From: Parascedosporium putredinis
Lineage: Eukaryota; Ascomycota; Sordariomycetes; Microascales; Microascaceae
Direction of reading: 5' to 3'
NCBI GenBank assembly: GCA_949357655.1
Contig: CASHTG010000016.1
Span: 620,001-684,000 of the forward strand
Length of the DNA: 64,000 nucleotides
A model generated the notes under the pieces. The model saw only the letters and a list, made by a program, of their open reading frames with translations. It made no database searches and was not told the origin of the DNA. Below are positions 1 through 10,300 of the stretch, one piece after another (positions within the stretch are counted from its first letter, which is position 1; each line of letters starts with the position of its first letter). The translations under genes and the position numbers were made by a program.

Positions 1-59
1 GCTCCCAAAAGAAAAAGAAGAAGGTGCGAGGACCCATGGAATGGATGGATATTTGGTAG
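1..59 (+). CDS. possible 3' end of a gene entering from the left (partial)
   Basis: One frame runs open from the window edge to a TAG at 57-59 and gives a run of six lysines followed by VRGPMEWMDIW and stop. A basic tail ending in a short defined peptide is typical of nuclear or nucleolar proteins, but only about 19 residues are visible and I do not recognise the family. It may equally be untranslated sequence. The next bases are CA-rich noncoding DNA, which would suit a 3' UTR. Confidence 0.25.
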   Translation, partial: SQKKKKKVRGPMEWMDIW

Positions 60-184
60 CGCGGCATGTCTTACACGCACGTCTGGCATCTTTCACCACA
101 TTTCCCTTTATTTTCACAACTTCGACTCTCTCCACAGACAAGGAGAGACAACCGACATACACCCGTACAAGCGTGCCAGTGCAC

Positions 185-380
185 ACATGCCCTCACATAC
201 ACACTCACACATATCTTCAAACACATGCGCAGGCACATATCAACACACACAGATACACCACGCACACGCACACCTACACATACACATACACATAACACAT
301 ACACATACACATAACACATACACGCACACATACACGCACACACAGACACATCCACACATCCATCTATACATACACATCCA
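185..380. repeat. CA-rich simple-sequence tract
   Basis: About 195 bases made almost entirely of imperfect CA, CACATA and CACACG units. The strand-specific open frame through it (187-603) would encode a His/Thr repeat and is best explained as a by-product of the microsatellite. Confidence 0.85.
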
Positions 381-1328
381 CAGACATCATTTTACACCTT
401 GCTCAATCACCGACATCAATTTAGGTCTGAATATCTTTTCTTTCCCACGGCCGACCTCAAGCGCGCTTCCCCACCTCATCGGTAATCTTGCAGTAGGCGA
501 GAGGGCTGTCTTCCCTCTTTTTCCCTTTTGTTTTTCCCTTTTGTTTCTCCCAATTGTTTTCCTCGCCAATGACCCGTCAGTTCCTGCTGCACGGTGGTGG
601 TAGGTCGATGTTCCTCTAAGTATACTGGACTTGCTTGCCTGCATCCTCCACCACATGAGCAACTTGGACCCAATCCGAGCCTGGTCCTGGTGCCCGGCCA
701 AGTCGCAACGGATCAATGATCCATTGTCTGATGCTCTCTAGTCATCTTGTCCCTGACTGTATGTATGTTGTTTAATGGTTCGCCTGGTGCTACCAGGCTG
801 TTCTTATCCTCCCCTCCCCCTGCCCGTCACTTGGTGATGGGGACATGCGTATTACCCTCAACCCCGATCCAATGCCTTCCAGACCCTTCAGCATTATTCG
901 ACTGCAACCGTCCCTTGATTCGCCCCCACCTCCAAACAAACTACACTAGTCTTAGCCTACTTTTGCACTAGATCCCCAAATGTGGCTGCCACCCATTCCG
1001 ATATATTCGCTCTTTCTTTTTCCATCTTTCTTTTTTTCTTTCTTTTTCTTGTTTTCCTTTTCTATCCCATTAGCTGATGTCACAATTTTGCATTCCATAC
1101 CAATTCTTTTCTTGGCCTGGCGTTGCCTCCCCCGCCGCCCCCGATCACCTTTTGAGTTGATCCCCAATCCCGATGCACCCTTTTGCGTGCACTTTGCCCC
1201 GTCTAGCCGACCCTGCCCTCTTTGGCTGTTTCTCTCACCCGTTGATGCACACGTCTCTGTTTTCGCTTTCAAATTGATAGCCTCCATTTTCATTCTTCCT
1301 TGTTAGCGCAGTCCCTCGCCTACTTTCT

Positions 1329-1353
1329 TCTCTCTCTCTCTCTCTCTCTCTCT
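1329..1353. repeat. (TC)n microsatellite
   Basis: Roughly 12 uninterrupted TC units inside a pyrimidine-rich block. Confidence 0.9.
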
Positions 1354-2115
1354 GCGCTACCCCCTCCCTGGTCCATCTTGCGCCTCCCACGCCCACGCCC
1401 AAGCCCAAGCCCACGCCCACGACCACACCCTCCCTCTGCCTTTTACGCCCCCGGGTTGGTACACCCCTCCCTCCCTTACCTGCCTACCGAAATATCATAT
1501 CGATTTCGATGGATTCCCTCGGCATTCGTCCCGTTGGATACTTGCAACTTTTTTGATACGCCAAACGCCTAGTTCGCTCCCATTCGGCCTTGGATAAAAT
1601 GAAAACGAAACTTGCACACGGTCCCACTTTCCCTCCCTATCAACCTAGCAGAGTTCCCGTAGGTTTTCTTGTGCCGTAGCAAATATCCAATTCTTACCTC
1701 CCCACCCCCGGCGGTCCAGGTTCGTGCCTCGTGCTGGCTTCTCGTTGGCTCGCAAACGCACGCTCCGTCTGCCATGTCCTCCACGATATCCCCCCGAGTC
1801 CCCAAAGCGAAGGGGGTGGGGAGGTGAGGTGAATCCATGGGCTAGCGCTTGAGGATTTTCTTCTCCATTCCCACCCCCTTTCGTCTTGATTCATCCTCGA
1901 GCAGTCTCCGGACCATATCCCATGTCTCCGCTCCGCTGTACTGTACTTCGTAACCTAATTGTCCCCCTCGTGCCGTGTGTCGTCACATCATGCCATGGTC
2001 CTCCTTGGTCGCGCTCTCGCCCTCGAGCGGGGGTCGGGATGGGCTTGGCGAATCGAGTCTGAGGATCTAAGGTCCCCGATCACGAGAGAATGGGCTTTTG
2101 AGCTCCCAGAAAAAG

Positions 2116-2124
2116 TATAAAAGG
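2116..2124 (+). promoter_or_regulatory. TATA box of the KXD1-like gene
   Basis: TATAAAAGG followed by a C/T-rich leader of about 400 bases leading to the ATG at 2553. Position and orientation suit a promoter for the + strand gene; the transcription start itself is inferred. Confidence 0.55.
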
Positions 2125-2552
2125 AGCGGTTGTGATCGAGCAAGTTCGCTTTCATCCTGTCTTCTCTTCCTCCTTCTTTTCCCCAAGTTCCAAACAACTC
2201 TTCATCTCCTCTCGAATCTAGCTTGCTGTCTTGCCCTGAGCCAAAGCCTGCCTCTACCCCAATCTCTGTCGGTCCACCTAAGACACACTTCTCTCCAAGT
2301 CTTACTCCAGTATACCCCTGGCACACCAAGTAGCCTTCTGCTCCATATCCCTCAAAACATCCCCACAAAGTCTCTCTTTGCTCTCGTGGCAGTTCCGTGT
2401 TCCACCAGAGCTCATCACCCTCGCCGGACAACTCCACAGCGTCGACTTCTTGTCCGACCCGTCCTACATCACGCCCACGCACTTGCCTACCATTCTCCTC
2501 TCTTCTCTCCCACATCTCTTTTTGCCTCTTCGCAGATTCCCGTTAGCCCATC

Positions 2553-3544
2553 ATGTCTACCCACTATACTCCCGCCTACTCTCTGCCAATGCGCGTGCCC
2601 ACCAAGGGCGGCCAGTACTCTTCGGGCTACTCTAGCGCTTACTCGGTTTCCCCGCCGGAAATCGATGACGATCTCAGCTCCACTTCGGGTGTTGCCTCCT
2701 ACAGCAACAGCGGTTACGACTCTTCCTCTTATGCCGGCAGCGGCGACTACGATAGCGCGCATTCCGCCAACGGAGTGGATTTCAATGAGTACATGCAAGA
2801 TCGCTTCTCCAGCTCTTTTAACCCCATTCCGCTCGACAAGAGCATGGCCACCCAGGCGCAAACGTAAGTAGCAGCCAACCCCCTTTTCTGTTTTCCGCGA
2901 ACTGTTTCCTCTACGCGTATTCTGGAATCATCTCTATACGGTGGTCCTTTTCGCGATCTGCTTCTCTCGCCTTTTTGCACGCTCTCCCGCGCAATTCTGC
3001 AAGCGGAGAACGCCTGCCGAGATACACAAAATTCGAAGCTAACCAGCATTTATGCGCCTCGCTAGATCCGGAATGCTAAATGCCAAGCACCGCGAGCTCC
3101 TTGAGCTCCAAAGAAGGCGCAGGCTCGCCTCGCGAAGACGCGAGAGCGATTCCAAGACGGTCTCCGCGATGCTCGCGAAGTTCGCGAGGATCTCGAGTGG
3201 ACGGAGAAGAAGATGAAGTGAGTTCCTACCAGAATCCCAAAATCGCTGGGCCCACCCACCCTTAGCAATTTTCCCGAGTTCTTTCTCAGCTGCGGGGAGA
3301 GGAAGAGAAAGAGCTGGAAAATGAGGGGAAAAACCGAAGAAAGGGAGAAAACGAGCTTGTTTTGCGCGGGCGACTTGGAAATCGGATTACGGCCAAGCTT
3401 CGCTTACACGCGATTTTTGGTTTTGCGCGAGCTTGCGAACACGACTAACACGGACGCACAAACAGGTCTCTCAAGTCCAAGGCTTCCCGCAAACATCCCA
3501 AGGAGTACACCAAGGCCAGGACTCGATATCCTTCTCCCGAGTAA
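2553..3544 (+). CDS. KXD1: KxDL-family protein, BLOC-1 subunit KXD1-like
   Basis: Three exons: 2553-2863, 3066-3217 and 3466-3544, with GTAAGT and GTGAGT donors. The N-terminal ~100 residues are low-complexity Ser/Tyr/Gly, followed by EYMQDRF and a coiled-coil helix starting LNAKHRELLELQ, then RLAKTRERFQDGLRDAREV, DLEWTEKKMK and a basic C terminus ending RYPSPE. This order matches fungal proteins annotated as KXD1 (KxDL domain), which in animals belong to the BLOC-1/BORC complexes on endosomes and lysosomes; the endosomal role here is inferred from family. Within exon 2 the frame breaks at 3109-3115: the helix continues only if one A is added to the AAA run after the LELQ codons. Exon phases otherwise agree. 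Family assignment is from remembered similarity. Confidence 0.7.
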
Positions 3545-5483
3545 AAAACCAAAATACTCTTGGGCTGTGTTTTTTTCTTTGGGCAAATTCGGAAATGGGA
3601 AAAGGACAAATCTGGCAGGCGTTTTGGCGGCAACTTTCTTTTCGACGTTGAGGATTTTGAGCCTCATTTCTTCCCCCTTACCCCTGGTTCATCTACGATT
3701 ACGGCAGCCCCACCCCCTGGTGAGTTAGACTATTAGCTCACACACCCCAGCTTTTGGATTTCTGCAGGAACCAAAAATGGGGGACACGGGGCGGATCGGA
3801 TATCTTGTCACTGTTCACGGTTGGAATGGTTCGTTTATTTTATGGCGGGGAACAACTGCAGGCGTTTCCCTCTTCTTTCCCTCACACACCCCCACCCTTC
3901 TCCCAAGCGCGCATTCCGGCTCCCCGCATTCTCAGGGCCCGAAAAAGCGGCTTTTTCCCCTTCTTGAAAGGGAAGGATTTCCCTAGCGTTTGCCGCGGAG
4001 GAGGAAGTTGGTTAGGCGCTGGCCCGAAGCCCAACCGCGCGGGACATCTGCCGATCTGCAGGTGAACAAGGGCGCAGGGGCTGGGTTGTGCCTGGCATGC
4101 ACCCTCGGCCCGCTGAGCTGCTTGGAGAATGCAGATGTGAAGGAGGGTGGAAAGGGGGAGGGGTGGGCGACGTGGGAGACGTGGGAGACGTGGGAGGGCG
4201 AGAAAAGGCAGGGGGGAAAGACTGTCAAGTTTGGTTTCACGAAGCTATGACTTATGATTGGACGATTTGGAATGATTTTGCGACGCATTCTTTTTAAAAG
4301 TACACCTCCCATGAGCGCTATTTCTGGAAACAAGGGCGCCGGGATATGTGGGAGCGGCGAGGGGAGAATGTGACGAGCAGCAGGGAGGGGGAACGGTAGA
4401 AGGCGGGGGTCCCCCTCTTCCTCCCTCGCAAACTCCTTCCGCACCCCCTAAGGCTTTTGTGGCGGAGGGAGGGGGTAGGGGAAAAATCGACTAGTGTCCA
4501 AGGGCAAGAGATCCTCCACGGAGCGGACGAGGAGACTGAGTTGATTCCCCGCTCGGCCGAGAGGGTTCCATGCCCCTAGGCTGTCTCGGCCAGGAGCCCA
4601 ACGGATTCCCGAGGAGATAGCTAGGCGTTGCTCCTTTGGGAAAACGGAGGGCGGATGGGATAGCAACCCAGCGGTGACGGTAAAGGGGGGATAGGGATGT
4701 CTGGAGAATATGGTATCCCATTTGGCTAGCAAATGAATGTGTGGCTCAGGGAGGGCCTGGTCTTTGTAGTGCGTTAAATTTCCTTTTGGGTGGGGGACTC
4801 TGATATTCAGGTTGTACTGGGCCAAGGTTGGCAACAGGATGGGGTGGCTCTCTCATATTTTCTCATAGTAAGCTTGAAAATAAAGGCTTCGTTCACGGTT
4901 CCACCCGGGGTAGCGGCGTGCCCACCACCCCGCCCTCCCCCTCTCCCCCTCGGTAAAATTTGAAGCCGTAGACAGTGCAACTTTCCCTCACGACGACGTG
5001 GTTCGTGCTGGCCCGTCGCGTTGCCGTCATGTGACAATCCGTGTGGTGAGCTGGTGTTGTTATGTGCCATCTCCGAGTAACGCTGAGAGCCAGGTTATAA
5101 GTGTAAAGATGGCCCAAGGTTCGCTCAGCCATGATGTAAGTCTAGTCTTGGCCTGCGAAAGCGGCTTTTGCAGCTGGCACAAACGCCAGTGTCACGTGAC
5201 ACAATAACCGGTCCACGGTTCCATGTGGTAGCCACTCCAAGTTCGTAGGACGTAGGATTGGGGGTTGGGGTCCAGGTCGGAAGTTGCTGTGTCGCTTGCT
5301 TGCTTGATTTGGGGAGGGAGGACGACACTACTCTTGCTAGAGACATCATTTCCTTTTTCCTTTTCCCCCTCCCAACTGGTCCCGGCTTCCATCTCCGCCC
5401 TTGAACTTCCCCAAAAGAAAAAAAAGGGGGGAGGTGTCGACGGAGAGTGGAGCGTCGAAAACTGGAGAAATCGCACGGCCGAC
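3545..5483. other. intergenic region between converging genes
   Basis: No gene recognised. It contains a tandem 9-base repeat (about 4166-4197) and GC-rich, A/G-skewed stretches. Open frames up to about 150 codons here are compositionally like random GC-rich DNA and lack conserved motifs. The two flanking genes converge, so it should contain their 3' UTRs. Confidence 0.5.
4166..4197. repeat. tandem 9-bp repeat (gacgtggga)
   Basis: Three to four head-to-tail copies of a 9-base unit in an intergenic region. Confidence 0.8.
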
Positions 5484-5979
5484 TCAGTCCTTGGGGTGCC
5501 TGTGGGCCTTGGCCAGCCAAGTTCCCTTTCGTCGAGGCCGAGCTTCCTCTCCTCGTGAACCCAAGGGTTCTCGTTACTCGTGGGGTCGTAGTAGCCGTCC
5601 CACCACGGATCCGTCCTGCCGGCTCCGTGCTGCCGCGCCTGCTGGCTCCTCTGCTGGTGCGGGCGGTAAGGGTGTTGATGCCCGTGTCCGTGTCCGTGTC
5701 CGTGTCCGTGCCCGCGCTCGAAGCCTTGCTCCTCGGGGCTCCCTGTCGTCGTCGTCGTCGCCGGGGGCGGGCGGGACGGCAAGCCCGGCGGCGGGGAGGT
5801 AACCCGGCGCTCGGCACTCCGTCTTGCGCCGCGGAGGCGGTGGGCGCGCCCACGACCGTGCCGGAGAACTTGCGCTTCTTGGGGTTCTGCGCTCCAAAGG
5901 CCGAGAAGCCCAGCATGGCTTGCATGGCGGCGTCGCCGTCGTCTTCGACTGACGCGTCCCGAATTTCCTCCTCTGCCAT
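5484..5979 (-). CDS. small conserved fungal protein with YYDPTSNENPW motif
   Basis: Starts MAEEEIRDASVEDDGDAAMQ, then MLGFSAFGAQ and the basic patch NPKKRKF, a low-complexity middle with a Gly-His repeat (GHGHGHGHGHGH) from a (GTGTCC)n tract, then DGYYDPTSNENPWV, LGLDER, GTWLAKAHRHPKD and stop TGA at 5484-5486. I recall this arrangement (acidic N terminus, MGFSSFG-type box, YYDP-NENPW box, short GTWL tail) in unnamed proteins across ascomycetes; function unknown, nuclear location possible from the basic patch. About 165 residues. Two frame breaks: one in the C/G-rich stretch near 5770-5815 and one near 5516-5522, where one extra G restores the conserved tail. Without the latter the frame runs on through lower-quality sequence to 5192. 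Confidence 0.6.
5681..5713. repeat. (GTGTCC)n coding hexamer repeat
   Basis: Five to six copies of a hexamer read on the minus strand as alternating Gly-His codons of the conserved small protein gene. Such tracts vary in length between strains. Confidence 0.85.
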
Positions 5980-7350
5980 GGTGCTTTGCTTTGGCTTGGT
6001 TTGATTCCCTTTTTTTTTTTTTCTCTTTCTAGAAAGCTTGAAGAAGGAAGCGAGTCCCCGCCGGACTGGCCTCGCGTCGGTTTCGTCCTTTTGAACGTTT
6101 CTAGAAACCTAGGAGAGTTAAGAATGTCGGCACGGAGGGTATAAAAGCCTCTGTAGGTCCTGGCAATCCACGACTATGGCCGTAAGGGAGAGAGGGAATG
6201 TTGGTGAAAAGTGAGATGAGAGCCAAGGTCCACCCCTATTCGCACACTGAAAGACTGTTCTTCTCCGGATGCCAAATGCCCCAAAGACAGCGAGAATCTA
6301 AAAGAATCTGCCCGCCAAAGATAACTAGGAGCGGTAGCGGCGGCGGGGACGGGTCGTTCCCTATAGCTCCTTTTGACCTGAAGGAGTTGCGTTGTCGAGC
6401 AAGTCTTGGTTATCGCATGGACGTCCGAGCCAACAAGGTCGTTGCCGATTAGTCAGCATACAACTTCGTTCGCCCTTCGTGGGCCCCTGGTCTATTATTA
6501 CTGCATCACACTCCCGTTTCCGTTGCACCCGGTTCAAGAGCTTCGCTCACAAGCCAGCTAGGTCACATTGCAAGACAGGACAAAAAGGTTGATTGATGCT
6601 TTTCAAAATTTTCCATTTTGGCGACGGTCCCAAAAGTAGGTTCCCGTCAACGCGACTACATCTACGTGATACAGAGCATTGGGCCATCTCTTCAGTTTAT
6701 CAGAAAGAGAGGGGGAAAATAAACACCTCGTCCTCAGCTTTCCCCTTAGTCCCTGATCCAAACAAGAGAGAGCAGATTGTAAAAATGGAGAGAAACGCCG
6801 CGTGAAACGGAAGAAGGGGTATTGTAACGATGATACTCGCCGAAGAAAGAGCCGATGAGGGAAAAACGGCAAGGGAAACAAATCGAGATAGGGAGACCTT
6901 AAACACGGAACAAGGGGTCCCTTAGACCCCGTGGCCAAGTAGAGCAGCCAAAATGAAAAAAAACAGGCCGAAACAGCAGGAAAAGAAAAAAACATGCCCA
7001 AAAATCAAAATGTTGGCTTCCTGTACCCTCTGCGCCGGTGCATGACATGATCGTGCGTATCAAGTGAGTAGGTTATGGGGATATAGAGTATGGTTGGTTT
7101 GAATAAAGGGCAAATTTAGACGGTGGCTCGCTGCCATAGAGGAAGGAGGGCAGGCCGTGTTTCTTTTGGCGCCATGTCCAAGGCCTCGTTTTGGAGGCCA
7201 AGCCCGGTGACAGGCGCCCGGTGATTAGTGTTGAGGGTTGTTGTATTTGGGAGGGGTGGTTGGAAGGAAAGATACAAGAGAGTTGGCCAGACGCGAAGTT
7301 GGCGCAGTCCACCCGTCGCACATCAAGAGGAGCAAGTTCGTTCGCCCACA
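5980..7350. other. intergenic region
   Basis: No gene recognised. It should hold the promoter of the minus-strand gene ending at 5979 and the 3' UTR of LTE1. A plus-strand TATAAAAG at 6140-6147 has no recognisable gene downstream. Confidence 0.5.
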
Positions 7351-10300
7351 TCACTCGAGACTCTCCGAATGCCGGCGAATCTGCTCATCCGTAAGGGCAC
7401 TCATCCACAAGCATCGCTCGGTAATGCCCTCGATGGGTTGGAAATCGTACATCGTGCTCTCCTCCAGAAGTCTCAACAACGTCTTGACCACGCTGGCCGA
7501 GCACCGGCACCTCTCAAAATTGACGAGCGGCGCGGTTGTGGGCGAGCTGGCAATCTCCGAGGGCCGCTGCGCGTTGAAGAGCAGGTCATGCGTGTAGATG
7601 CCCACAAACGGGATGCACCCGGTGCCGGCACCCCTCCATCTCGGCGCGGAGCGCGTAAAAGTTGCGCGTGGGCAGCACGAGCTGCTCGAGGTCCTGAAAC
7701 GTCCGCAGGTCCCGCGCCGGTACGAGCGCCCAGGTGCGCGAGAGCCGCGTCACCTCCTGGCTCGAGAGCGCGATGACGATTTGCGCCATCGTGGCAAAGT
7801 TGCAGTAGCGACGGCTGTGGGAAGCGATGTGAATGAATTTGACTAGGCAGCGAGCTCGCTCCTCAATGTCTTGCGTGAGGACAATCTCCGAGATGGTCCA
7901 CTTGACCATGATGTTGAAGCGTGCAATGACTACCTCCACCCCGCGCGCGTCCGTGTTGCGAAGGAAGTCGACCCACGATCGCGAGTCGTTATTCGTCGCA
8001 TTCTTCCACTCCATGTCGATGAGCTCCTTCCAATCAATCTCGTTGAGCGCGTCCTTCTCGATGAGCGTAAACTGTTGAGCAAGGATCTCCGAGTCAAACG
8101 CTAGGATGAAAGGAAGGTGTGCCGAGTATTTGCGACTGAGCTCGGCGTCGTGCATGCTTGCTGTCCCGGATGGGTCGCTAGGTGACCTTGAGCGGCAGAG
8201 CGCCGTGGGCGTCGTGTCGGGCGTCAGCGGTTTCCGCTCCCACACCTGGTGCTCGTGAAGTCGAGGGACATTGGCGGCTTCTGGAGATAACGGGAGGATT
8301 TCGGCGACGTTGGTCGACTGCTCGAGCGGCGGAGAGAGCATGCCCTTGGCGAAGATAAATCCGCGGCGTGGCGACACCAAGCCGGTCGAACCTAGCGCGT
8401 AGCCATCCGCGTCGGGTGACTCCGACAGCTCTGACGAGATGTCCGAAGCGCCTGCGTCGCTCGCGTCGTCTAGGAAAGAGGTATCGACATCATCATCCTG
8501 CCGTTCGTTATCGACGGGTCCCGCAGGCCGAGAGATCTCGGCCGCTTTAATTCGCCTCATGGAATCGGTTTCGTCAATCATGTCAAACGACGTTTGCCGA
8601 CGCCTCGTTTCCGTATCCTCGCCGTTTTCCCGCTCGCTTTCGTAGGGCGATTCGTCGTCGGCCCCACGAAGGATCGAGATATCCGCCCATTCCTGCGTAG
8701 AGGTTGACGGCCTTGTTTGGCTCTCGTCCATCACCCCCGATCAAGCAGCGGAATCGAACAGTACGAGGGGTCCGAGGATAAGAATGAGCCAACGTCTGTG
8801 AGTGGGCGCTCCGGCGGCACCAAGAAGCTGTTGTGCACATCGGAGGATGGCTCGGGGATGCCGCTGAGCCGGTGGTTGAGCACGCCGTCGTCTCCACCCA
8901 GAATTTCCAGGTGGCGCCGCTCCTTTCGTTCTTCCTGGGCGGCGATAGGGTCCCCTAGAGCCTTGCCAATGTCTTCCAGCCTCGGCCGCGGCGACGCCGG
9001 CGGCCTCGCCTTTTTCTCGTACTTGCCCTCGAGCTTCAGGAGCGCGGATTCTACGCCGCCATCATCGTCCACGTCATCGGGAATCTGAGCTAGCTTCCGC
9101 GCTTCGGCTTCGAAGGATGGCCGCATGATGGGCTTCGAGGAATGCGTGCTAAATAGAGAAAGCTGCCTGTTGGGGCGCTGCTCTGCGATAGCACCGAGGG
9201 AGAAGGTATCGCTGTGGCCCTGCTGCGAAAAGTCGTTCGAGGTCACGTTGGCGTACCCGCTCGACCCGCGACGCTGCACGAAAGAGCTATGCAGGGATTC
9301 CGAGTACGCCGTCAACGAACCCACGGAGCGCGAGCGCCTGAGTGGAGCCGCCAACTCCCCGACGGTGGCGACGGCACCGAGATTTCCACCGGGCCTCCTG
9401 CGAAGGACGCGGAGAGGGGGCGGCATCACTTCGGAGCTATCCATGATCGAACCCTCCGACTGGGTCGTCGCGTCGAAGCTTCGGATCGTGAGCGGCCGGG
9501 CGGTACTGCTGTGAAACGAGTTGTGTCGCCTGTGAAGGATGGAGTTGACCGAACCAATCGTCCTGCTCGACTGCTGACGGCTGTGGAATCTCTTGGACCG
9601 TTGGCGGGGGCTGCTAGAGGGATACATGCCGACATGGATCGACTGCTCCATCATCGACGGGTACGAGGTTAGATGCGAGTGACGGCTTGTGGAGCTTCGA
9701 CCCCAGCCGAGCGTAGCCATGTCGGGGATGAACGGCGGTAGGGGATCGGAGGATAAAGAGGCGCGAGTCAAATGCTGGTTGAGGAGGAAAGAGGATCGCC
9801 GAGGAGTTCCGATCGGTCGGCCAGGAGGGGTTGTTGGCGGGGTAGGGTCGCCGGCGTTGGAGGCAAAAGTATTGGCAAAGGCCTCAAGAGAGGGGTTCAT
9901 CACCGGAAGCGCGCCGTGCATGGTAGGCATATCGAACGCCGTATCGTCCACGATTACGATGGACTTGCTGCCGGTCGTGATGGCCATCTCGCTTTGCGGC
10001 CGCTGGTCAGAAAGCTTGGGAAGGTCGTCGAACGAGTTATCGAGGTGCGCAGTCGAGTATTCGACACCCTCCGCCTCGGGCTGAAGCGCGCTACCAAGCA
10101 TGGGGGTGGTCAGCGCCCTCTGCGCCGCCTCCGCCGCAGCATCCTCACGGACCGCCTTCTTGAAGTCTTCCGCAATCTCAGCACCGAGCAGATCGATTCG
10201 AACAGGGGGCCGGGTACCGTTCCGACGCGGGCGAGCAGCCTGGGGGACTATGGCAGTGCCGGGTAGGCGGTTGGTGGTGGCACCCCGAGGACCGATAGGT

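Larger units (their letters stand above)
60..2552. other. intergenic and 5' leader region upstream of KXD1-like
   Basis: No gene recognised. It holds a CA-rich tract (185-380), a TC microsatellite (1329-1353), several C/T-rich stretches typical of fungal leaders and a TATA box at 2116-2124. Open frames here are low-complexity (His/Thr or Pro/Ser rich) and have no conserved look. Confidence 0.6.

Noticed and set aside
187..603. Open frame of 138 codons rich in His and Thr
   Set aside because: It is produced by the CA microsatellite; adjacent frames are equally open and there is no conserved sequence.
3983..4444. Minus-strand open frame of 153 codons between KXD1 and the next gene
   Set aside because: Overlaps a tandem repeat, has no conserved motif and no splice or leader context.
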